This document shows, piece by piece, positions 1-10,955 of a stretch of DNA of 64,000 nt. Below the pieces are notes generated by a model. The model worked only from the letters and a program-made list of their open reading frames with translations, was not told the DNA's origin and did no database searches. Origin of the DNA: Trichoplax sp. H2 (taxonomy: Eukaryota; Placozoa; Uniplacotomia; Trichoplacea); the NCBI GenBank assembly GCA_003344405.1, contig NOWV01000134.1:124001-188000 (forward strand), written 5' to 3'. The stretch's first letter is position 1. Every line of letters begins with the position of its first letter. The position numbers and the translations under genes were made by a program.

Positions 1-1412
1 TAGGATTGTTTTGACTATATTTTTAATTTTTTTGAGGATTAAAAATAAAACCTTGTCTAACCTTACCATTTGCCACTAGCCCCCGAACTCGACTCCTAAC
101 CTTAAGCACTTTACAAGTCTACCTCGTAAATTGACCATTCGGTCTACATATACATAATTGAGATAATATAATAGTGCTGTATATAGAGAGAGACACTGTA
201 TACAATATATACCCGAACTCGATCCATAATCTTAAACACTTCACAAGTCTGCCTCATAAATTGACCATTTAGTCTACATATACATAATTGAGATAATACA
301 ATCGTACTGTACTGTATATGGAGAGGGAGACTGTATACTATATATACCTGAACTCGACCCTAATCTTAAACACTTTACAAGTTTATCCCATAAATTGACC
401 ATTCAGTATACATATGCATAATTGAGATAATATAATACTGTAGTACTGCAAAGAGAGAGAGAGACTATACAGTACACAATATATTCCTGAACTTGACGCT
501 AATCTTAAACACTTTACAAGTCTATCTCGTGAATTGACCATTCAGTCTACGTATATGTAATTGAGATCATACAATGGTACTGCATGGAGAGAGAGAGACT
601 ATATACAATATATACCCGAACTCAATCCCTAATCTTAAATACTTTTCAAGTCTATCTCGTAAATTGACCATTTAGTCTACATACACATAATTGAGATAAT
701 ATAATAGTACTGTAGAGAGAGAGAGAGAGAGACTGTATATAATCTATACCCGTAAATTGGCCATTTAGTCTACATATACATAATTAAGATAATATAGCAG
801 TACTGTATAGAGAGAGAGAGAGGGAGAGAGAGACTGTATATAAGATATACCCATAAATTGACCATTTAGCCTACATATACATAATTGAGATAATATAACA
901 GTACTGTACTGTATAGTGAGAGAGAGAGACTGTATATAATATATACCCGTAAATTGATCATTTAGTCTACATATACATAATTGAGATAATATAACAGTAC
1001 TGTACTGTACTGTATAGAGAGAGAGAGAGACTGTATATAATCTATATCCGTAAATTGGCCATTTAGTCTACATAATACTGTACATAATTGAGATAATATA
1101 ACAGTACTGTATAGAGAGAGGGAGAGACTGCATATAATATATACCCGTAAATTGACCATTTAGTCTACATATATATAATTGAGATAATATAACAGTACTG
1201 TATAGAGAGAGAGAGAGACTGTATATAATATATACCCGTAAATTGATCATTTAGTCTACATATATATATATAATTGAGATAATATAACAGTACTGTATTG
1301 TATAGAGAGAGAGAGAGACTGTATATAATATATACCCGTAAATTAACCATTTAGTCTACATATACATAATTGAGATAATATAATAGTACTGTATAGAGAG
1401 GGAAAGACTGTA
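1..1412. repeat. Tandem satellite with two unit lengths
   Basis: Twelve copies can be anchored on the shared TTGACCATT-like block at 131, 261, 395, 534, 664, 757, 858, 954, 1055, 1152, 1243 and 1343. The first five steps are 93 to 139 bp, mostly 130 to 139, and the later steps are about 91 to 101 bp. The short unit has lost the segment that carries the CGAACTCGA and CACTTTACAAGTCT blocks. Each unit contains a GA microsatellite of variable length, a GTACTGTA motif and a TATATACCCG block. The array runs off the left edge of the window, so its full length is unknown. Open frames on the minus strand here are repeat translations, not genes. Confidence 0.95.
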
Positions 1413-1778
1413 TAGACGACATTATACACAGTAAGCGAACTGTTTGCGATGAGTATCGGTTCTATTGGCAAATGTACACTATGTACACATACAGTACAAC
1501 ACAAACTAGATCATCTGGAAAGGCGTAGCCCATACTGTACTGAGTGTAAAGTATGCTCACTCCATCTTAATCTTTAGCTAGGCCACGACAACGGCGTTGT
1601 TACGGCAATCTTTCCTAGCGCTAAGACGTTGTTATTGCTGTTAGGTAGACTTCAACTCAGCAAGTATCTTCATCGACAACGAGTGTATATCGATATTGGG
1701 CCATAATTAAGCAGCCTAGACTGAGATATCCCTGCAGTGACTACAAGAAGAGCAAATTAACTACGTTTTATTGGCAAG
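1413..1778. other. Upstream region of epoxide hydrolase
   Basis: Single-copy sequence between the satellite and the epoxide hydrolase start codon. It presumably holds the promoter and 5' leader. I see no convincing TATA box or other gene. Confidence 0.5.
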
Positions 1779-3713
1779 ATGAAGACTTGGGAATGGGCTA
1801 CTAGTTTAGTTGGGAGTGAAACGATAGCTACTTTATCTTCTGTCTCGCCGTGGCAATGGGCTGCTGGCTTAATTGGCGGTACAACAGCCGCCGTCATAGC
1901 TTATATATCGCTCAAGCCTGAAAAGGTAGTGATTATTAAGGCCAAGGAGAATCCTTGGTGGTCGGCAACACCACCAGAACTAGCCAATTTCGATACAAGT
2001 ATTCGACCATTCACAGTTTATGTCGAGCAAGATGTATTGGATGATTTAAAAGCGAGATTGAATAATGTTCGCAATTATCGTTCAATGCCTGGTTGGGATT
2101 ATGGCACTCAGAGTCAATATCTTTTACCTATCATCGAGTACTGGAAAAATGAGTATGATTGGAGAAAACAAGAAAAGATACTCAACAGCTTTGATCAATT
2201 TAAAACCAACATTAGTGGTCTCGATATCCACTTTATCCATGCCAAGCCTAAAAGTGATGCTCAAACTAATTCTCTACCGGTCAAGGTAGTTTTATTAATT
2301 CATGGTTGGCCTGGATCTGTTTTCGAATTTCACAAAGCGATACCTATGTTAAACGAGCAAGGATACACTGTTGTTGCGCCTTCATTACCTGGCTTTGGCT
2401 TTTCCGATGCACCAGAAGTATCAGGATTAGGTCCTATCGAAACCGCCAGCATCTTTGCTAAACTGATAAATCGACTAGGATACGAAAAATATTACGTTCA
2501 AGGCGGCGACTGGGGTGCAGCTATAGCTAGTGATATAGCAAAAATCGACACTAGGTTAGAAAGAACAAAAATACCATGGTCGATAGTTGAACTTATGCCC
2601 TAGCTTAACCAAGAATTACATTTTGCTTATTTATTGTCTTATGACCTATAGGCACTGTCGTGGAATACACATTAATTTTGTTACCACCATGGCCCCCAAT
2701 CCAATTTATACTTATGGTGTCGGCAGTATTTTCCCTTCTTGGGTGTTTCCAGGTAGGAATAACTATTTCTTTATGGCATCTTACGATCTCCTACACCCAT
2801 CCATAGCATCACATAGATAGCAGTTCAATTTCTAAGAAAATAGCTCTATATTGCATAGAATATTATTCCAATTTTTACTTTCTGTCATGTTTGCAGTCAA
2901 TATAATCTTCCGGGGGTACCCTTATGTCATCAGTTATTTTACTATAATATATGAGCATAGTATCCATTTGCATTCATGATCATTACTTACGTTTTAGATC
3001 CAGAGGAAAGGAAGCGCCATCTGCCAGTTTTAGCCCGCATAATGGATTTTGTTCATGAAGCTAGTTACTTTATTATACAAAGTACTAGACCAGATACACC
3101 AGGCTTCGCACTTAACGACTCTCCTATAGGATTAGCTGCGTGGATCTTGGAAAAATTTGTTCGCTGGTCTGGCTGCGCCTACGAAGAAGACTATACGGCT
3201 TGCATGGAAGAGAAATTTACAAGAGACGAGTTAATTACCAATATCATGATCTACTGGGTAACGCAGAGTATTATGACTTCGATGCGATTTTATAAAGAGT
3301 GTCTCGTTAATGATATGGATGCAGGAAAGTAAGTTAGCTTATCCTATCGATCCGTCATCCAAGTAGAGGATGATGAAATCATTGTACTACTATAACTTAA
3401 AGGAACAGGTTAAGCGCTAAACTAGAGATATTTTACTAATTAACAGTAACCTATCCATTGTTTCAGAGCCGAAGTTCTACTCCCTGTAGGCATAGCTGAT
3501 TTTCCGTATGAAATGGCCAGGCCACCTCGTCGATGGGTTCGCCACCAATACAAGCAAATTATTACCTACAACACTATGCCTGACGGAGGCCATTTTGCTG
3601 CTTTGGAAAAGCCAAACTTGCTTATACCAGATTTTCTGCAGTTCGTGGCTAAAACTGAAGAATTATATGCTCAGAAAAAAATAAATATACCACCAGCAGT
3701 TGATCCCATGTAA
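1779..3713 (+). CDS. EPHX1: Microsomal (EPHX1-type) epoxide hydrolase
   Basis: Four exons join in frame: 1779-2554, 2652-2752, 2998-3328 and 3467-3713, giving 484 aa with GT-AG introns of 97, 245 and 138 bp. The enzyme opens epoxides to diols at the ER membrane. Residues about 24-45 form a hydrophobic anchor, followed by an epoxide-hydrolase N-terminal domain (about 74-180) and an alpha/beta-hydrolase core. The oxyanion motif HGWPGS is at 175-180. The nucleophile is D244 in GGDWG, the acid is probably E418 in FPYE, and the base is H445 in GGHFAAL, so the catalytic triad is complete. The conserved ALNDSPIGLAAWILEKF segment lies in exon 3. The frame stops at 2601 if intron 1 is not removed, so splicing is required. 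Length fits the family (about 455 aa). Insect juvenile-hormone epoxide hydrolases belong to the same family, so the substrate cannot be assigned. Confidence 0.95.
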
Positions 3714-4320
3714 CATTGCAAAATAGATACTACTTTTGTCACATTTAGCTAGTAAAATTAGATAAACTGAATAGCATTTATAAAATAGCAGATTATCACT
3801 TTTCTTTTGATTCAATATTGATCATGGTGATGTTTGAAATTTTCTTATTTATACTTAGTAAAGTCCAGTAGCAGTAGAGTAACATTATGGGTAATACGAA
3901 TCATAGCAAGATAACGTCTCAGGTATCCACTTTTTTTTAGTAAAGAAACCAGGTGTTAGCACCAATAGTCTTCATCATACCTGTTGGCTTACTCTCATGC
4001 TCTGTCAGTTTTATCGCTAATTTCCAAGATTGCAATGTTTTTAGCACTCGCACAACACTTTGGATAGAACCAATGCACTACCAACTGTGGTACTGTTTTT
4101 GTTGAGTGAAAATATGTATTTTAAATTGCAGACAGCTTACCGTTAGCGATAGATTACTATCTGACGCAATAAGAATTTGTTTGTGCAAGAAAAAATTGTA
4201 TTTTGATAACTCATTTTATTGGCAATAAAGATAAAATTTGGTTAAATGTCATTTTGTGATGACAATGATATGTGTACTGGCATTATCGACGATCATCACA
4301 GAGCAATACTGCTATAATAC
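3714..4320. other. 3' flank of epoxide hydrolase
   Basis: AT-rich sequence with no recognisable gene. An AATAAA at 4224-4229, about 510 bp after the stop, is a possible polyadenylation signal. Confidence 0.4.
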
Positions 4321-4757
4321 TCAGTAGGCTAATACATTGTTCATGCAAGAGAGCTGTGCAAGTAATTTGCACGTTCTAAGGCAAAATGCAAAGCCGAATG
4401 ATATTGCAATAGCCGATGTAGTAAAATTATATTATACTTGACCATCACTCTATTTCAGCTTTATACTCAGTAGGCTAACTCATTGTTCATGCAAGAGAGC
4501 TATGCAAGTAATTTGCACGTTTTAAGGCAAAATGCAAAGCCGAATGATATTGCGATAGCCGATGTAGTAAAATTATATTATACTTGACTATCACTCTATT
4601 TCAGCTTTATACTCAGTAGGCTAACTCATTGTTAATACAAGAGAGCTATGCAAGTAATTTGCACGTTCTAAGGCAAAGTGCAAAGCCGAATGATATTGCA
4701 ATAGCCGGTGTAGTAAAATTATATTATACTTGACTATCACTCTATTTCAGCTTTAAA
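4321..4757. repeat. Three tandem copies of a 146-bp unit
   Basis: Near-identical copies begin with TCAGTAGGCTAA at 4321, 4467 and 4613, an exact period of 146 bp, and the third ends about 4757. Copies differ by a few substitutions, so the array is young. No coding frame is conserved. Confidence 0.95.
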
Positions 4758-5169
4758 CTACGATTGGTAGTAACCATGCTAAATTTAGCCAGTAGATTCG
4801 CAAAAATAAATGATAGAGGCTAGTTAGAAGGATCAAATGAGAAAACAAGTTGACAATAAGTTGATTTCTATTTAATATAGTGGTAAGTTGAAGTTTAAAA
4901 TGATGGTGAAAAAAATTGCAATAATATATGTATGATATCTATGGTAATATGAGTTAAGCAATCTACGCACCTTCATAGTCTAACCTCTCAAGAAATGTGT
5001 ATCGAATTTATTGATAGTGCTACAATATTATAAAACTAGACAACGATGGAGTAGCAAAAATAAATTTAAACGCTACATACAACACTAAAGTCTTCTAGAA
5101 TTACAACGGTGTTTTCATCAGCCAAACGCTTAAATAGTATAGCCTGATAGCCATTAACATGCTAATTGT
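4758..5169. other. Intergenic, between converging genes
   Basis: No gene seen. TTTATT at 5007-5012 reads AATAAA on the minus strand, about 160 bp past the P450 stop, and is a plausible polyadenylation signal for that gene. Confidence 0.4.
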
Positions 5170-6645
5170 CTATCTCTTCCTAAAGCCTACGTGTACACCA
5201 TTAGCGGGAGACAAGGTAGTACCGCATTTTAATTGTATCGGTACATCCGTCTCTTTAGTTACAATTAATTCTACCTTTTGTAAAATTTTAACTATAGCTA
5301 ATTTAACTTCTACCATGGCTAATCTCATTCCGATGCAATTGCGTGGCCCATTACCAAATGGAAGATAGGTACATGGATCACGTTTCGATTTCTCTTCGGA
5401 TGTAAATCGCTCCGGTCTAAATTGTTCTGGTTCAGGCCAAATTTTAGGATCATGATGAATTGCGTAAACAGGGATGCCAATCATAGCCTCTTTTGAGACT
5501 TGAAGACCATCAATTTCCATATCTTCTTTTATATCGCGATTGAAATGGAAAACAGGCGGATACATTCTTAATGTTTCAGCGATTACCATTTCCAAATACG
5601 GTAAATCGCCTACACTATCGTAATCTACTGAATCAGTTTCGCTCAATTTATCACTTATTTCGTCAAAGACTCGTTGTTGTATCTCAGGATTTGTTGCTAA
5701 CGAGTGGGTTGCAAATGCTAGTGCATTTGCTGTAGTTTCGTAACCTGCTGCAAGAAATAATAATGCTTGAGCAACAACCTCCTGATCGTTTAACTTGTCG
5801 CTATCGCCAGCTTCCAACATTTGTTGTAAAATATCTCTACGACAGGCTATACCTTGGGCCATGTTTCTTCTTCTTTCTTTGATTACTTGTTTACAAGTTT
5901 TCACAAGATAATGTGTGGAATTCATAAATTGACCTCCTAATTTCGGTTCTAATACACGAAATAAGGACGGTGCAAATATCAGTAAGAATTGTAAGGGGCC
6001 AGGAGAAATTTCAAACAGGCCTCTGGCAGCATTAGTTAACTTTTCTTCATGCTCTTTCGATTCGAATTCTATACCGAATGCAGTTGCTAGAATCACTTCC
6101 ATAGTAAATTTACCACAAGTTCTCCATAAATCGATCGATTGACCGTCTTGCTCTGCTTTCAGTATCGTTGCAACTAGGCGATCTCCAGCTTTATCAATAA
6201 AGGCCATAATCGCCTTTAATTTTGAAGCACTAAACGTAGGCAATAAGATATTCCGGATACGTTTCCAATCGGTGCCTTTTAGTTCGAGCAACATTTCACC
6301 AAAAGGCTCAATACCATTTACCAAAGAATAGCGATCGGAAAAATTGGAAAAATTCTTAATACAAACCGATTTTAAAAGATTGGGTTCGCTCACCCATATA
6401 GCAGGTATAGAGAAAAAGAGACCACCATAAACACGACCGTATTTTTCTTGATTTTTTAACTGACCAAGATGTTGTACGGCAGGGTGATAATCCATTAGGT
6501 TACCAACAATAGGTTTAGGAAATGGAACTTTCAGGCCTAACTTCCTCAACAGACGATAAGGTCTAATCCATGATTTGTACAAGTACCAAGCTAGACCAAC
6601 TAGAACAAGTTGTAGTATCTGCGATGTCGAAGGTATCCAGTTCAT
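5170..6645 (-). CDS. Cytochrome P450, CYP3 clan
   Basis: One uninterrupted 491-aa frame with ATG at 6645 (CAT at 6643-6645). P450s are heme monooxygenases of the ER membrane. Residues 8-25 form an N-terminal membrane anchor, followed by a basic and then proline-containing hinge (about 28-48). The I-helix oxygen-binding motif AGYETT is at 300-305, the K-helix ExxR is ETLR at 357-360, PERF is at 411-414, and the heme loop FGNGPRNCIGMR places the axial cysteine at 437. Overall character (AGYETT, long F-G region, NxxHDPKIWPEPEQFRPERF-like segment) resembles the CYP3/thromboxane-synthase clan. The subfamily cannot be named from sequence alone. The absence of introns is unusual for this clan and this window. 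It converges on the epoxide hydrolase and is head to head with MRPS21. Confidence 0.96.
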   Translation of the reverse strand: MNWIPSTSQILQLVLVGLAWYLYKSWIRPYRLLRKLGLKVPFPKPIVGNLMDYHPAVQHLGQLKNQEKYGRVYGGLFFSIPAIWVSEPNLLKSVCIKNFSNFSDRYSLVNGIEPFGEMLLELKGTDWKRIRNILLPTFSASKLKAIMAFIDKAGDRLVATILKAEQDGQSIDLWRTCGKFTMEVILATAFGIEFESKEHEEKLTNAARGLFEISPGPLQFLLIFAPSLFRVLEPKLGGQFMNSTHYLVKTCKQVIKERRRNMAQGIACRRDILQQMLEAGDSDKLNDQEVVAQALLFLAAGYETTANALAFATHSLATNPEIQQRVFDEISDKLSETDSVDYDSVGDLPYLEMVIAETLRMYPPVFHFNRDIKEDMEIDGLQVSKEAMIGIPVYAIHHDPKIWPEPEQFRPERFTSEEKSKRDPCTYLPFGNGPRNCIGMRLAMVEVKLAIVKILQKVELIVTKETDVPIQLKCGTTLSPANGVHVGFRKR

Positions 6646-7140
6646 GTTGTAGTTCTAATCTCGTGTGTAAATCGTTTCGATACAGTATATCTGACTAAAT
6701 CAAACGCAGTATTAACTTTATATCTAGTGCTTTGAATTCAAAGCGATATCGATATTGACACTAGGAATGACCTTCAACACGGCTTATAGGCAGCAAATAA
6801 TGACCGTAGAGGCTGGAACAAGCCCTTTACTAATAAAGTCAATAGCTAGGATGGCATAGCACTGCCATATTCCTATAGCCAGAAACAATTATACCGGTCA
6901 TCATCATAACAATCAACATTGGCCATTAATTAATTTAAATAGACATTGTATATTATTTGGCCATTAATTATGCTAATATTATTTGATTCGCTATTGATCG
7001 ATGGATATGTTATGGTTAATGTCAAAAAATGGCAATCGTATAGAATAATCGGTCAGCCTATACGTTCACCGACCAAATGGTAATTCTATACGCCGGTAAT
7101 TCTACTCGACAACCGGTCAAAGTTTGCCATTCTTAAGCTA
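6646..7140. other. Upstream region of P450
   Basis: AT-rich sequence with no gene seen. It lies between the divergent P450 and MRPS21 genes and presumably holds the P450 promoter. Confidence 0.4.
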
Positions 7141-7555
7141 TTAAGCTATCATTCCCTAGCTCACATTCTCCATCTTTTGATGGAGAACATACGATCCGTA
7201 AGCTATCATTCCCTAGCTCACATTCTCCATCTTTTGATGGAGTTGAGTTGAGTAGGTCAAAGTTTGCCATTTATAAATGATGGAGAACATACGATCCTTA
7301 AGCTATCATTCCCTAGCTCACATTCTCCATCTTTTGATGGTAGTGCAGTTGAGTAGGTCAAAGTTTGCCATTTATAAATGATGGAGAATAAACGATCCTT
7401 AAGCTATCATTCCCTAGCTCATATTCTCCATCTTTTGATGGTAGTGCAGTTGAGTAAGTCAAAGTTTGCCATTTATAAATGATGGATAATATACGATCCT
7501 TAAGCTATCATTCCCTAACTGATATTCGCCATCTTTTGATGGAGTCGAGTTGAGT
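7141..7555. repeat. Tandem array of about 100-bp units, each with a hairpin
   Basis: Five copies of the TTAAGCTATCATTCCCTA block start at 7141, 7198, 7298, 7399 and 7500. The last four are 100-102 bp apart, and the first unit is only 57 bp. Most units contain the inverted repeat CTCCATC-TTTT-GATGGAG or a near copy, which could fold as a 7-bp stem with a 4-base loop. The array lies between the divergent P450 and MRPS21 genes. Confidence 0.92.
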
Positions 7556-8009
7556 AGTCCCTGGTGCTACAGTACTATAGTACAGTGTACAGTACAGTAG
7601 ATTGAAAAGGATCTTGAGTGTAGACCACCAATGTGGTATGTATTTATCTTAGTGATTATACAATACCCCACTCTTTTCAGTCAATTAAGGGTTATGCATA
7701 GCCATGACACAAACAGTCATGCCATGCCTAGGACTACGGTTTCAGAGCTTAGGTTGACTCGTGTTGCAGACTGCTATACTGTAGTACTGCAGATAGACTA
7801 CCCCAAAATGGACTCCACTGATATTGGATCACTATAGTCCATGGGCCTTGTAACGCGTAGTAAAGTAAGGTAGTAGAGCACGCTTGCCAGGAGAATATTG
7901 CCTGCAGACTTTGCCTCAATTCTGCTCGTAATTCTGCTTGCAATTCCTCTTGCAATTAGCTTTCAAAGCAGTTGATAACGACACGTAGAGAGATCAGAAT
8001 CCATTGGCC
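7556..8009. other. Upstream region of MRPS21
   Basis: Starts with a short GTAC-rich stretch (about 7568-7600, ACAGTACTATAGTACAGTG type) and then single-copy sequence. No other gene seen. Frames here are short and resemble nothing known. Confidence 0.4.
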
Positions 8010-8267
8010 ATGCCAGCCCACGCTGGATTCCTTGCTAGGACTGTTTTTGTTCGAAATAACGCTATTGAGGCAGGCTATAAATCATTGCAAAGGATATTAA
8101 ACAGAGAATGGATACCGCAAAAAGTAGAGAGAAAACGATATTATGAAAAACCCACCGTTAAACGACGACGATTAGAGCATGAAAAATGCAATCGAATATT
8201 GCTACGAGAATCCAAGAAAAGAGTCGATTTTATCATGGCAAGACATCGACCATCACCTTGGATTTAA
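8010..8267 (+). CDS. MRPS21: Mitochondrial ribosomal protein bS21m
   Basis: Single-exon frame of 85 aa. A TTG codon at 8004 lies in frame two codons upstream, but a nuclear animal gene should start at the ATG at 8010. The protein is a small-subunit mitoribosome component. It matches the family along its length: FLARTVFV near the N terminus, YKSLQRILNRE, the basic block RKRYYEKP followed by RRR, and C-terminal RVDFIMARHRPSPW. Human MRPS21 is 87 aa, so this copy looks complete. It is rich in Arg and Lys, as expected for an rRNA-binding protein. An AATAAA at 8502-8507 could end the transcript. Confidence 0.93.
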   Translation: MPAHAGFLARTVFVRNNAIEAGYKSLQRILNREWIPQKVERKRYYEKPTVKRRRLEHEKCNRILLRESKKRVDFIMARHRPSPWI

Positions 8268-10955
8268 TGCCATTTACTTTATTCTACTGCGTGGTCATCA
8301 ATGCAAGGAAATGGGTATAGAGGACGCGGTGAAAACACCACACTATTCCAACATGGATGCCCTTGGCGAGATGGATAATTGATTTTTCTATCAGCCGTCA
8401 GCGAATCCAATTCCATCTCAACATCGCTACTCTTCGTTACAAATTGAATCATTGCTAGCTAGTATTATAAAGACTACTCCACAATCCGATCATTCTAGTA
8501 TAATAAAATTGCATCACTTCAATCGTTGTATCATGCATAAAACTTCAAAAGTAATCGTAAATTTAGAATCAGTATTTTATATGCAAGCCCATGCATTCAG
8601 TAACATGCTAGCGTATGCTTTTGTATAGTATTTCTCTTTTAATATGTACAGTACATTGGTAAACGGCCTAGATGGAATGGTGGACATGCATTGCTTATGC
8701 TATTTTACCACTTTCCTTGACAGGGTTAGAATCTTCGCTGTACAGGGTAAAATCGGCCTTAATTTCTTACTAAAAGTCCATAATCACATCGCTTGACATT
8801 GTAAAAATGGAGCGTTGAATTAGAGTACGCTTTGAATAGAATATTGTATATTAACGCTGTCTATACCTCCATTTTTATATTACGTGTAAAACTAAATGTG
8901 TAGTGTAACGTTGCCTGCGGTATATAGAAATTATTATCAAGACCATAACGCTGTGATGGATGCCGATAATCCTATGCCAGCGAAGGATGGTTCAAAATGA
9001 AATGCATATATATTTCATCCAAAACATTGGACTGTCTTTTGATTGAACCATGTTGTCTTGACATGCTTGCATGCATAGTTAGATTGGCGCGTGTTGACTT
9101 CCGGTACACATTTATTGAACTTACTACACCTAGATATTGAAAACTTACTTTATCAATGACGGATATAGCCAGCCCCATAATGGATATTGCACTAGCAGAT
9201 ATGCAAGGTGAAATCAATAAAAACTGTCTATAAATTAAAAACACGATTACGGGGCATCGTTTATTCATAGACTACAAGAAGATTCCTTCTAGGTTGTCTT
9301 CTACTACAGTAGTTCATGCCTTGCTGTCCTCGTGTACATGGACTCTTTTAGTGATATCTGACCTACTGAGCAAGTAAATTGGCTACAGCATCTAATAACA
9401 CTGCATGTATGTGTTATCGGATATCGAAATCCACAAGCATTCTCGAATACTGTCCATGATGATTCTTACTAGCCTGACTGTATTCTAATCGAATAACTAT
9501 TCACTAAATTCCATCTTTAGCTGATGATACACTACTACTTGCAGGCTAATTACAGCCAGAAATACTACTACTTATAATCGATTCTCTCTCCACGCGATGA
9601 AACTTATACTGTACGAATGTAGAACAGTGATTGCTTTCCATCTTACAGTCATAAACCTGCAGTGAATTAAAATCTACATACCAGACATACAACATACTCG
9701 TATAGGGTATGTTGCTGACTAATATGTACAAATTTAAAGATAACAAAGAGAAGATGTGTATTCTTAATACAGCAAGGACTTGCATGCAATGAGGTAGATA
9801 GTACTTTGGTGCTAACTATTAAATAAAGTTGTGCTTATAACAATATCGCATTAAATTCGGACTATTGAAAAGTAGGACAAATCACCTAGTGTTATTAAAA
9901 TAATACGTTGATTCTTGGTTGATTGTGGTCTGTAGATTTGATATACCAACAGATGGAATTGAAGGAATAGTAACTTACATGCAATCTAGTTCCCAGGCTG
10001 ATCTTAAAGTAGGCCTAGTAGCTGTTCTACTGATAATAATTGTCGTTTATAGAGAGAATATATCGGTATCAATTGAGCCTAATGAACCGTAAGAAAGAAA
10101 TGACAATAACATTCTTTATCAACAACTTTACAATCGTGACATTAACTACTAATGGACAGATCAGGCAATCCAATTTAAAGTAGAATCGATGTATATTTAA
10201 TAATAGTTAGGTTGATTATTATTCTAGATTTATCATTTTCTATGCTCAAGCGAAAGGTAAAAATAATAAACTAAAGTCGATGCATAACGAGAGCCAAATG
10301 ATTATAACTTCAAAGTGGTTATATCATGATCTCTGTAGCTACAGCACGAGGATTATTTTACTTGTATATCGAAGTGACGCCTTTGAATTCTGGTATATTA
10401 CTTATTATGAAAATATAACCAGCAGCTCTTGATAAGATACAAGTAACAAGTACGATAATCGAGATATCCCGCAATGCAAAGCTTGTTGATTCTACAATCA
10501 TTTATAATATAATATCAAATACTCAATGACTAATTATAATTATCAACTATTGTCAAGCTCGAGCCAAAAATTTTCCACCTGTCAATTCGATACATTCAAT
10601 ACCAACAAGTAGAAGACAAAGCATGGTTGTATAATAATGCATATGCAACTTTTACATCCAATTCAATCACCTAGTTCTAGTAGTTGATATTTTGTTAGAC
10701 AGTTATCGTATTAGTATAGTACAATACATGATAGGTAAGTAACAATACCAGTACATGAAAAAAATGAATGAAATATGTATCTGCTCCACAGTAAAACAGC
10801 ATTACAACATTTGGTCTACGAAATGTTAGTAGAATTAAGATAGAAAATCACCAATTCAAGAGCTTTCTTAATCATCAATAAAGTTCGAAACATAATGATC
10901 TACTTTTAATGCAATGTATTGCCATGATAACATCAAATCCAGGTTATAATATATA
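8268..10955. other. Intergenic between MRPS21 and PGM2
   Basis: About 2.7 kb with no gene I can support. It holds the two convergent 3' ends. The longest frames (8972-9268 and 9546-9785, minus strand) resemble no family I recognise and have no convincing splice context. Confidence 0.4.

Noticed and set aside
962-1350. Minus-strand frames of 60-65 codons
   Set aside because: They are translations of the satellite units and repeat with the array period.
2587-2820. Separate plus-strand gene inside epoxide hydrolase
   Set aside because: Its first part is intron 1 and its middle is exon 2 (2652-2752) of the epoxide hydrolase. It starts at TTG.
8004-8009. TTG start for MRPS21
   Set aside because: A nuclear animal gene would use the ATG two codons later at 8010, which gives the normal family length.
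8179-8382. Plus-strand frame overlapping MRPS21
   Set aside because: It is an alternative frame of the MRPS21 coding sequence with no family match.
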